Positions 18,315 through 27,579 of a stretch of DNA of 64,000 nt are shown here, piece by piece. The stretch is from Aurantimonas aggregata. GTDB taxonomy: Bacteria; Pseudomonadota; Alphaproteobacteria; Rhizobiales; Rhizobiaceae. The position numbers and the translations under genes were made by a program. Within the stretch, counting starts at the first letter, position 1. Each line of letters begins with the position of its first letter. The stretch lies in contig NZ_JAAAMJ010000009.1 of assembly GCF_010500835.1 (NCBI RefSeq), forward strand, positions 62,001-126,000, given 5' to 3'. Under the pieces are notes generated by a model. That model was given only the letters and a program-made list of their open reading frames with translations. It was not told the DNA's origin and did not search any database.

Positions 18315-19157
18315 TCATTCGGGGAAGGTGACGAGCCGCGCCGCGCCGGCGAGCAGCTGGTCGAGGATCATGCCGATCACCCCGATGGCGAGGATCGCGA
18401 CGATCACGTTGACGATCGAAAGGTTGTTCCACTCGTTCCACACGAAATAGCCGATGCCGGTGCCGCCGACGAGCATCTCGGCGGCGACGATCACCAGCCA
18501 GGCGATGCCGACGGAGATCCGCATGCCGGTGACGATCGTGGGTGCCGCCGCCGGCAGGATGATCGTGAAGGCGCGCTTGAGCGGCGAGATCTCCAGCGTT
18601 CGGGCGACGTTCAGCCACTCGGTGCGGACATTGGCGACGCCGAAGGCGGTGTTCACCAGCATCGGCCAGATCGAGCAGATGAAGATGACGAAGATCGCCG
18701 AGGCGGACGAGTCCTGGATCGTGTAGAGCGCCAGCGGCATCCAGGCGAGCGGCGACACCGGCTTCATGATCTGGATGAACGGGTTCAGCGCCTTGGAGAC
18801 CAGCGGCGACATGCCGATCAGGAAGCCGAGCGGCACCGCGACGATGAAGGCGAGGCCGAAGCCGAGCAGCACCCGGCCGAGCGAATAGGCCAGCTGGATG
18901 CCGATGCCCTTGGCATTCGGTCCGCGATCGTAGAACGGGTCGGACAGGTGACCCCAGATCGTCTCGGCGAGGTCGAGGGGCCGCGGCATCGCCGAGGCCC
19001 CTTCCGTCACCTGCGCCCCCATCAGGGCGGCATATGCCGGGTCGAGCCCTTCGGCGCCCTCCCCGCCGCCCGTGCTGATGTGCCAGACGGCGAGGAAGGC
19101 CAGAAGGATCGTCACCGACAGAAGGCCGGCACGAAGGTTCTGGGAAGCCACCATCAT
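18315..19157 (-). CDS. cynB: Cyanate/nitrate-type ABC transporter permease
   Basis: A 280-residue inner-membrane permease of the NrtB/SsuC/TauC group with about six membrane helices. KALNPFIQIMKPVSPLAWMPLAL is the conserved entry to the core. The docking loop lies around ARTLEISPLKRAFTIILPAAAPTIVTGMRI. It overlaps the end of the binding-protein gene by 4 bp (ATGA). It forms the membrane channel of the cyanate importer with CynA and CynD. Confidence 0.9.
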   Translation of the reverse strand: MMVASQNLRAGLLSVTILLAFLAVWHISTGGGEGAEGLDPAYAALMGAQVTEGASAMPRPLDLAETIWGHLSDPFYDRGPNAKGIGIQLAYSLGRVLLGFGLAFIVAVPLGFLIGMSPLVSKALNPFIQIMKPVSPLAWMPLALYTIQDSSASAIFVIFICSIWPMLVNTAFGVANVRTEWLNVARTLEISPLKRAFTIILPAAAPTIVTGMRISVGIAWLVIVAAEMLVGGTGIGYFVWNEWNNLSIVNVIVAILAIGVIGMILDQLLAGAARLVTFPE

Positions 19158-20530
19158 CCGCTCCGCTTGATGGCGAAGGAGGAAAGGTAGCCTTCCGGAT
19201 CGGCGGGATCGAACGCCTTGCCCATGACCGAGAAGGTCTTGGTCGTCTCCTCGGGCGGCGTCAGCCCGACCTCCTCCATCAGCCGCCGAGCGTCGGTGGC
19301 GAGATAGACCTGGCTGGCGATGCCGGCATAGTCGATGTCGCCCGAGACCTGACCCCAGCGCTTCATCTGGGTCATGATCCAGACGGCGAAGCTCTCCCAG
19401 GGGAACGGCTCGAAGCCGATGCGGTCGGGATCGACCTTTACGTTGCCGAGGCCGTCGGCGTAGGTGCCGGTGAGCACCTGGTTCACCACCGTCTCGGGCT
19501 GGTTCAGATATTCCTGCGGCGCGATGGCGGTCGCGATCTCGGCCCGATGCTCGGGATCGGTCGCATAGGCCGTCGCCTCCATGATGGCGCGCAGCAGCGC
19601 GGCATAGGTATTGGGCGAGTTCTCGACGAAGGCGCGCGAGGCGGCAAAGCCGCAGCAGGGATGCCCGTCCCAGATCTCCTTCGACAGGAGATGGATGAAG
19701 CCGACGCCGTCATAGACCGCGCGCTGGTTGACCGGATCCGGCGCCAGGAAGCCGTCGATATTGTCGGCGCGCAGGTTGGCGACCATCTCCGGCGGCGGGA
19801 CCGAGCGGATCGACACGTCGGCATCCGGGTCGATGCCGGCTTCGGCGAGATAATAGCGCAGCAGGTAGTTGTGCATCGAATAGTCGAACGGCACGGCGAA
19901 GCGGAAGCCCTTCCAGTCCTTCGGGTCGCGCCGGTCGCGGTGCTTCATCGCCAGCGTGATGGCCTGGCCGTTGATGTTCTCGACTGCGGGCATCGTGTAC
20001 GGCACCGGATTGGCGCCCGCGCCCATGGTGATGGCGATCGGCATCGGCGCCAGCATGTGGGCCGCGTCGTATTCGCCGTTCATCGTCAGGTCGCGGACGA
20101 CGGCCCAGCCGGCGGTCTTGACGACGCTCACGTTCAGCCCCTGTCGCTCGTAGAAGCCCATCGGGTGGGCCATGATGATCGGCGTCGCGCAGGTGATCGG
20201 GATGAAGCCGACCCTGAGGTCGGTCTTTTCCAGCGGTCCGGTGCCCTGCGCCAGCACTTCCGAGATCATGCCGACCGGCAGGAACTGCGCGATGGCGGCG
20301 GCCGCCGTGGTGGTGCCGACCGCCCTGAGGAAGGCGCGGCGCGAGGCGTCATGCGGGAACAGCGCGCGCATCATGGCGCCTTCGACGACCCGCCTCGTGC
20401 GGGACTCCTCGCTCGCCGTCACGGCGCGGGCCTCGAACTGCAGCGCCTTCTCGTGCTCGCGCTGGCTCCGGGGAGCGCCGCAGGAACACCCGAGCGCATC
20501 GGGGTGGAACGGATTGTCGAATAATCCCAT
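19154..20530 (-). CDS. cynA: Tat-exported cyanate/nitrate-type binding protein
   Basis: A 458-residue solute-binding protein of the NrtA/CmpA/CynA family. A twin-arginine signal, SRRAFLRA (63-70), followed by a hydrophobic stretch, directs folded export. It is preceded by an unusual 60-residue cytoplasmic extension containing CSCG (15-18). The binding domain starts at LRVGFIPITCATPIIMAHPMGFYERQGL. It delivers the anion to the CynBD permease and is the first gene of the cyanate operon. A consensus sigma54 promoter lies just upstream, with an activator gene divergent beyond it. Nitrate or bicarbonate are alternative ligands by family, but cynS in the operon favours cyanate. Confidence 0.88.
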   Translation of the reverse strand: MGLFDNPFHPDALGCSCGAPRSQREHEKALQFEARAVTASEESRTRRVVEGAMMRALFPHDASRRAFLRAVGTTTAAAAIAQFLPVGMISEVLAQGTGPLEKTDLRVGFIPITCATPIIMAHPMGFYERQGLNVSVVKTAGWAVVRDLTMNGEYDAAHMLAPMPIAITMGAGANPVPYTMPAVENINGQAITLAMKHRDRRDPKDWKGFRFAVPFDYSMHNYLLRYYLAEAGIDPDADVSIRSVPPPEMVANLRADNIDGFLAPDPVNQRAVYDGVGFIHLLSKEIWDGHPCCGFAASRAFVENSPNTYAALLRAIMEATAYATDPEHRAEIATAIAPQEYLNQPETVVNQVLTGTYADGLGNVKVDPDRIGFEPFPWESFAVWIMTQMKRWGQVSGDIDYAGIASQVYLATDARRLMEEVGLTPPEETTKTFSVMGKAFDPADPEGYLSSFAIKRSG

Positions 20531-20570
20531 CAGGCAGTCCCTCGGCTTCGCTGTTGCACTGCCAGACGAA

Positions 20571-20587
20571 GAGCAACTCGCGTGCCA
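20571..20587 (-). promoter_or_regulatory. Sigma54 (-24/-12) promoter of the cyanate operon
   Basis: Read on the minus strand, TGGCACGCGAGTTGCTC matches the sigma54 consensus TGGCAC-N5-TTGCW in full, with the GG and GC doublets at the required 10-nt spacing. The transcript would start near 20561, about 30 nt before the cynA ATG. A sigma54 activator gene diverges immediately upstream. Confidence 0.82.
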
Positions 20588-20660
20588 AACGGAGCTGAGC
20601 GCCGCAAGCCCGGCGTCGCAGGCGGCACTTCGGAGCGACGCGAGCCACTTTGACGATGTG

Positions 20661-20695
20661 ACGAAAAGTCGTGTCGTAAATTCACGAAATTTCGT
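20661..20695. promoter_or_regulatory. Two ACGA-N4-TCGT palindromes, probable activator sites
   Basis: ACGAAAAGTCGT (20661-20672) and ACGAAATTTCGT (20684-20695) are tandem palindromes 23 bp apart centre to centre, about two helical turns. They lie about 75-110 bp upstream of the sigma54 promoter of cynA, the normal distance for enhancer sites. They also sit directly before the activator gene at 20707, so self-repression is possible. Confidence 0.6.
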
Positions 20696-20706
20696 TATCA
20701 GGAGTG

Positions 20707-22584
<1,878 letters not shown>

Positions 22585-22653
22585 ACCAGCCAATTACTTT
22601 GCCGGCATATCAGATTAGGAGAATCCGGCTTATTCTGGCTCGGCGAGACGCGT

Positions 22654-23700
22654 CTACTCGCCCTTCACGCCCTTGCGCCAGTAGGCGGCGACGCGATAGC
22701 GCTCCCGCGGCAGGCCCAGGACAGCCCGGCAATGGCGGCGGATGGCGACATAATCGGCATGTTCGCAGCCGGCCCAGACGAAGCCGTCGGCCCCAAGCGT
22801 ATCGGCGGTCAGCTCCATCGCGGCATCCGCGAGGCGTCGGCCGGCGCCGCGGTGCAGCCACGTCACGTCGAAGGCGGCCGCGCTGTTCAGCGTCTGCTCC
22901 TCGGCCGGCCCGCCGACCTCGATCACCACCCGCGCCGTCACCGTCGCCGGCAGGCGCCGCAGGAGCCGGTCGATGGCAGGGATAGCCGTCTCGTCGCCGA
23001 AGAAGAACAGCCGCTCGCCCGGTGGCACGCCGGCGTCGCCGAGGGGGCCGGCCATTCCGACGACGTCGCCGGGCGCGGCGTTGACCGCAAAGGACGAGCC
23101 CGGCGTCGCGTCGCCGTCGTGGCGCAATATGTCGATCGAGAGCTGCCCGCTCGCCGGGTCGATCGCCCGGATCGTGTAGACCCGCGGCGTCAGCATGTCC
23201 TCGCCCTGCGGCCAGATCGGACAGCCGTCCTCCGCCAGCACCGGCCCGCGCAGCGGCCGACCCACCGGCGGGAAGAACAGCCGTACATGCAGCCCGCCCG
23301 CATCGAAACGTTCGAGATCGTTGCCCGCCAGCACGACGCGGCGCATGCACGGGGTCACGTCGCCCGCGGAGACGACGCGCAGTTCGCGCCAGAAGGCCGG
23401 CGTGCCTTCGGACGCGCCGTCGCCGGTCCAGCGTACCGAAGGCGCCGCCTCGCCGAGGAATTCCTGCAGATGGCTGACGATGCCCCATTTTACGTAGGTC
23501 AGGTTGGTCTCGTCGTCGGCGCGGGCGCGCACCGAAAGCCCCGTCGGCGAGGCAAGGATCGCGAAGCGGCCATAGGGGATGACGATCCGCCCGGCCGCGC
23601 CGCGGCGCTGCACGGCGCCGTGCTCGACGTAATGGTCGCAGAAGAGGCCCAGCAGCTTTTCCGGCTCCGGGGCGGCAAGGTCGCAGGTGGCGGTCAGCAT
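22654..23700 (-). CDS. Second siderophore-interacting reductase
   Basis: A 348-residue SIP/ViuB-type flavoprotein like the one at 3758-4879. An N-terminal DUF2218-like domain is followed by the FAD barrel with PRVYTIRAID. The C-terminal domain has FFFGDETAIPAI and ends with the family-typical RVAAYWRKG. It would reduce ferric hydroxamates delivered by the FhuBCD importer to free the iron. It is the last gene of the minus-strand operon receptor-fhuD-fhuB-fhuC-reductase, 36 bp after fhuC. Its operon placement ties this copy to ferric-hydroxamate uptake more firmly than the first. Confidence 0.9.
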   Translation of the reverse strand: MLTATCDLAAPEPEKLLGLFCDHYVEHGAVQRRGAAGRIVIPYGRFAILASPTGLSVRARADDETNLTYVKWGIVSHLQEFLGEAAPSVRWTGDGASEGTPAFWRELRVVSAGDVTPCMRRVVLAGNDLERFDAGGLHVRLFFPPVGRPLRGPVLAEDGCPIWPQGEDMLTPRVYTIRAIDPASGQLSIDILRHDGDATPGSSFAVNAAPGDVVGMAGPLGDAGVPPGERLFFFGDETAIPAIDRLLRRLPATVTARVVIEVGGPAEEQTLNSAAAFDVTWLHRGAGRRLADAAMELTADTLGADGFVWAGCEHADYVAIRRHCRAVLGLPRERYRVAAYWRKGVKGE

Positions 23701-23736
23701 GCTGGCCTCATCGGTTCGGGCGGGCGCGTCCGCCGG

Positions 23737-24549
23737 TCAATTGGCAATGGCCACCCCCGCGGGATGCTGCGGATGCGCCAGGATCTGCATGTCGAGCCGG
23801 TAGACCCGGTGCAGGCATTCCGGCGTCATGAAGCGGTGGACGGTCTCGCTGGCGACGAGATGGCCGTCTCGCAGCGCCAGCACGTGGTCGCAGAAGCGCG
23901 AGGCCATGTTGACGTCGTGCAGCACGACGACGACGCAGCGCCGGCCTTCATGCGCCAGCCGGCGGATCAGCGACAGGACCTCGATCTGGTGGCTGACGTC
24001 GAGCGCCGAAGTCGGCTCGTCGAGCAGCAAGCAGCTGGCGTCCTGCGCGACCAGCATCGCCAGCCAGACGCGCTGGCGCTCGCCGCCGGACAGCGTGTCG
24101 AGGTCGCGGTCGGCGAGGTCGCGCGTGCCGGTCAGCGCCATCGCCTCCTCGGTCGCCGCCGCGTCCGCCGCGGTGAAGCGGCCGAACGGCCCGTGCCAGG
24201 GATAGCGGCCGAGCGCCACGACCTCCCGGCTGGTCAGCCCGGTGCCGGCCTGCGGATATTGCGGCAGATAGGCGATGCGCCGAGCGAACTCGCGCGCCGG
24301 CCAGTCGGCCAGGGGCCGACCGTCGAACGTCAGGCTCCCCCCGCTGGCCGCGCTCTGGCGGGCGAGGAGCTTGAGGAGGGTCGACTTGCCGGAGCCGTTC
24401 GGCCCCACGAGGCCGAGAACCTGGCCGCCGGCGATGCGCGCCGAGAGCGGATGCAGGATGGTCGTCTCGCCGATGTCGAAGCGGACGTCGGTCAGGGAGA
24501 AACCGCTGTCTTCCGGCGTGACGCTCTCCGCGCGATGGTCGATTGTCAT
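23737..24549 (-). CDS. fhuC: Ferric hydroxamate ABC transporter ATPase FhuC
   Basis: A 270-residue ATPase of the FhuC/FepC group. Walker A GPNGSGKST is at 49-57, the signature is LSGGERQR, Walker B is [12 protein letters not shown] and the switch is VLHDVNMASRF. The C-terminal HRVYRLDMQILAHPQHPAGVA is characteristic of siderophore/heme ATPases. The ATG at 24549 overlaps the fhuB stop as ATGA; a longer reading to 24654 lies inside fhuB and is not used. It energises FhuB. Confidence 0.93.
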   Translation of the reverse strand: MTIDHRAESVTPEDSGFSLTDVRFDIGETTILHPLSARIAGGQVLGLVGPNGSGKSTLLKLLARQSAASGGSLTFDGRPLADWPAREFARRIAYLPQYPQAGTGLTSREVVALGRYPWHGPFGRFTAADAAATEEAMALTGTRDLADRDLDTLSGGERQRVWLAMLVAQDASCLLLDEPTSALDVSHQIEVLSLIRRLAHEGRRCVVVVLHDVNMASRFCDHVLALRDGHLVASETVHRFMTPECLHRVYRLDMQILAHPQHPAGVAIAN

Positions 24550-26552
24550 GCGTTGCGTCTCTGCAGAAGCCAAAGAAGGATGGGGGCGCCGACAAGGGAG
24601 GCGACGAGCCCGGTCGGCAGCTGGAACGGAAAGGCGATGCTGCGCGCCAGCCAATCGGCGGTAACGAGGATCGCGGCACCGGCGAGCCCCGAGAGGACCA
24701 GCGCACTACCCGCCTGCCGCACGCCGAGAAACCGGATCAGATGCGGCGCGATCAGGCCGACGAAGGTCAGCGGGCCGACGAGAGGCGTCGCGATCGCGGT
24801 GGTCACAGCCGCCAGCACCAGCAGCAGCGCCCGCGCCGTCGCCAGCGGCACGCCGAGCCCCAGCGCCGCGGCCGGGCCGAGCGGCAGGATGGCCAGCCAG
24901 CGCATGAACAACAGGCCGGCGATAAGCCCGAGCCCGGCCAGCGTGAAGGAAATGATCGCCGAGGCAGGGGCTATGGTCTGTGCTGCCCCGGTCATCCAGG
25001 ACAGCAGCTGGAAGGCGCGCGGATCGCCCGCGGCGGACAGGACCCCGACGACCGCATCGAGGAGCGCCGCCAGCGCGATGCCGGCGAGCAGCATGCGCTC
25101 CGGCTGGAAGCCGCTGCGGCGCGCCAGGAGCAGGATCAGCACCAGCACGAGCCCCGCCCCGATCGTCGCCGCGACGGTGACGCCCAGTGCCGTCTGCGCC
25201 AGGCCGGCAAACAGCGCGACGGCCATCGCGAAGGTCGCGCCGGCGCTGACGCCGAGGATCTCGGGGCTCGCCATTTCGTTGCCGGAGAGCCGCTGCAGCA
25301 GGAACCCGGCGGTGCCGAGGAGCAGCCCCGCCGTCGCCATGGCGAGGACCCGCGGCCACCGGAACGGCAGGATATCGACCAAGCCGGCGGGCGAGAGCAC
25401 TTCCCAGCCGCCGCTCGGCGTGCGCCCGACGAACAGGGCGATCGCCACCAGCGCCAGGAGGGCCGACGCGAGGACGAGCGGCGCCGTCCAGGTCTGGCCC
25501 AGAATCGGTTGGGGGGCCCGCGGCGAAGCCATCGCCTCGACGCGCCGCATCCGCGCGGTGACCCGCGGCAGCAGCCAGAGAAGGATCGGCGAGCCGAGCA
25601 GCGCCGTCACGGCGCCGGTCGGCAGGAAGTCCGCAGCGGCGCCGGCCAAAAGCTGCACGGCGAGGTCGGTGATCAGCAGCAGCAGCGCGCCGACGGCGGT
25701 GGCGCCGGCAAAGCGGCTGGCGAAGCTGCGCGCCCCGGCGAGCCGCACGAGAATCGGCGCGACGAGGCCGATGAAGCCGAGCGACCCGACGGCGCTGGTG
25801 ACGAACGCCGCGAGCAGCACCGCGAGCGCGACGGCGCCAAGCCGCAGCGTCGAGACGTTGAGCCCGAGCCCGCGCGCCGCCGCCTCACCGAGATCGAGCA
25901 GCGCCAAGGGCCGCACCAGCAGCAGCGCGAAGGGCGCAACGATGGCAAGGCGAAGGGCAAGGTCGGTCGCCGGATTCCAGCTCTGCTGGCTGAGCGAGCC
26001 GGCGCCCCAGACAAAGAGGCTGGCGAGATAGCGGCTTTCGACGAGCGTCAGGCTGGCCGCCAGGGCGCCGCAATAGAGGCTGACCAGCAGGCCGGAGAGG
26101 ATCAGCGAGACCGGCGAGAAATCCTGCCGCCGGCTGAGCGCGAAGACCAGGGCGGCGGCAAGGCCGGACCCCGCCAGCGCGACGACGTCGCGACCCCAGC
26201 CGAACATTGCCGGAAAGAACAGCGTCACGATCACCAGCGCCAGCCGCGCGCCGGCATCGATGCCGAGAGTCGTCGGCGACGCGAGCGGGTTGCGCAGCGC
26301 CTGCTGCAGCAGCGCGCCGGAGGCGCCGAGCGCCGCGCCGCAGAGCAGCGCCATCGCCAGCCGCGGCAGCGTCGCATAGACGAGGACCATCCATTCGGCG
26401 TCGTAGCCGGCCATCTTCCCGCGCCAGAGCACCGGCAGACTGGGGCCGAGGAAGACGGTACCGAGCCCCAGCGCCAGCACCGCCATGATCAGGACGAGGC
26501 GCGCGGCGCCGCCCATCCCGCCGATGCGCGACGGAGTGGCGACCGCCGTCAC
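24546..26552 (-). CDS. fhuB: Ferric hydroxamate permease FhuB (double length)
   Basis: A 668-residue inner-membrane permease made of two fused FecCD halves, the arrangement specific to FhuB; most siderophore permeases are single length. The repeated core GSLGFIGLVAPILVRL in the first half and VGPLTFVGLIAPHLIRF in the second shows the internal duplication. About 20 membrane helices are expected. It overlaps fhuD and fhuC by 4 bp each, so all three are co-translated. It imports ferric hydroxamates handed over by FhuD. Confidence 0.95.
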   Translation of the reverse strand: MTAVATPSRIGGMGGAARLVLIMAVLALGLGTVFLGPSLPVLWRGKMAGYDAEWMVLVYATLPRLAMALLCGAALGASGALLQQALRNPLASPTTLGIDAGARLALVIVTLFFPAMFGWGRDVVALAGSGLAAALVFALSRRQDFSPVSLILSGLLVSLYCGALAASLTLVESRYLASLFVWGAGSLSQQSWNPATDLALRLAIVAPFALLLVRPLALLDLGEAAARGLGLNVSTLRLGAVALAVLLAAFVTSAVGSLGFIGLVAPILVRLAGARSFASRFAGATAVGALLLLITDLAVQLLAGAAADFLPTGAVTALLGSPILLWLLPRVTARMRRVEAMASPRAPQPILGQTWTAPLVLASALLALVAIALFVGRTPSGGWEVLSPAGLVDILPFRWPRVLAMATAGLLLGTAGFLLQRLSGNEMASPEILGVSAGATFAMAVALFAGLAQTALGVTVAATIGAGLVLVLILLLARRSGFQPERMLLAGIALAALLDAVVGVLSAAGDPRAFQLLSWMTGAAQTIAPASAIISFTLAGLGLIAGLLFMRWLAILPLGPAAALGLGVPLATARALLLVLAAVTTAIATPLVGPLTFVGLIAPHLIRFLGVRQAGSALVLSGLAGAAILVTADWLARSIAFPFQLPTGLVASLVGAPILLWLLQRRNA

Positions 26553-27550
26553 GCCGCCTGCCTTTCCAGAACGTCGAGCAGCAGCGTGGCGAGCCGCCGG
26601 GCCGTCGCAACGCCGCCGAAGGCGGCCACCGTCGGCAGGATCGGCACCGGGCCGCCGTCACGCCGGAGCGGCAGCGAGCGCCAAAGCGGGCTGGTTTCGA
26701 GAACCCGCCGGACGTCGTCCGGCATGTAGTCGGCGACGGCCGTCGCCTCGCCGATCTCGGCCAGCCGCTCGACGCCGATCGTCGCAAAACCCCAGTAGAT
26801 GCCTTCGCCCTGCCAGGCATTGCGCAGCCCCAGCCGGTCCATCACGTCCTGCTGCATGCCCGGCCGCGCATAGACGCGCACGTGCCGCGGATCCATGAAG
26901 GACAGCATCAGGATCGGCTTGTCCCGGAACCGCTTGGCCCGCTCGGCGCAGGCCGCGAAGAAGCGGTCGGTGTCGGCCAGATACGCCTCGGCCTCCGCCT
27001 CGCGCCCGAGCAGCGTCCCGAGGCGGCGCATGGCGTCCATCGCCTTCGGCAGCGGCGAACCGCCTTGCGAATAGATCGCGAAGCGCTCGACCGGGGCGAC
27101 GCGGCTCACCTGCGGCTCGGTCATCGCGGTGAATTCGCTGGTGACGATCAGGTCCGGCTTGAGTGCGGCGAGGAGTTCGACATTGGGGGCGAGGCCGGTG
27201 CCGATGTCGACCGTCGCGGCCGGCAGCGGCGGCTCGGCGACCCATTTCTGCCAGTCCCCGGCGTCGGCGAGCGCGATCGGCGGCGCGCCGAGCACGATCA
27301 TCTGCTCGGCGAGGGCGAAATCCAGCGACGCGACCCGCAGCGGGCTGGCGAAGGCTACTCCCGAGCGCAGCACGAAAGGCGCGGCGAGGAGCCCGCCGAG
27401 CACCCGGCGCCGCGTGGGTGTCCCCAGCGCGCCGGGACCTACTCGATATGCGCCGGGAAGGGCCGGATGGTCGGACACAAGCGGATACCCGTCATGCGTT
27501 TCCGGCAGGGCGATGGGTGCGAAAGCTGGCCTCGATGCGGCCGGCAGCAT
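26549..27550 (-). CDS. fhuD: Ferric hydroxamate-binding protein FhuD
   Basis: A 333-residue periplasmic binding protein of the FhuD/FepB family. The binding fold starts at RVASLDFALAEQMIVLGAPPIALAD. A conserved KPDLIVTSEF closes the first lobe, and GIYWGFATIGVERLAEIG lies in the second. The export signal RRRVLGGLLAAPFVL (from residue 47) is twin-arginine-like. The 44 residues before it may not be translated: a GTG at 27478 is an alternative start. It follows the receptor by 29 bp and overlaps fhuB by 4 bp. Confidence 0.9.
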   Translation of the reverse strand: MLPAASRPAFAPIALPETHDGYPLVSDHPALPGAYRVGPGALGTPTRRRVLGGLLAAPFVLRSGVAFASPLRVASLDFALAEQMIVLGAPPIALADAGDWQKWVAEPPLPAATVDIGTGLAPNVELLAALKPDLIVTSEFTAMTEPQVSRVAPVERFAIYSQGGSPLPKAMDAMRRLGTLLGREAEAEAYLADTDRFFAACAERAKRFRDKPILMLSFMDPRHVRVYARPGMQQDVMDRLGLRNAWQGEGIYWGFATIGVERLAEIGEATAVADYMPDDVRRVLETSPLWRSLPLRRDGGPVPILPTVAAFGGVATARRLATLLLDVLERQAA

Positions 27551-27579
27551 CCCGCGCCGGCCGTTCGGTGCGCCGTCTC

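Noticed and set aside
18238-18318. ATGA-coupled start of cynD at 18318
   Set aside because: It is possible, but the 27 added residues are not family-like, and ATG 18237 has a strong AGGAG at ideal spacing. Kept only as an alternative.
22732-26031. Very long open frame (about 1,100 codons) on the + strand
   Set aside because: It lies antisense to the reductase, fhuC and fhuB, which have clear motifs and coupled starts. It is a high-GC shadow frame with Arg/Asp/Gly-rich, low-complexity sequence.
24543-26729. Open frame of about 730 codons rich in Arg, Gln and Asp
   Set aside because: It is antisense to fhuB. The charged low-complexity sequence comes from the complement of membrane-protein codons.
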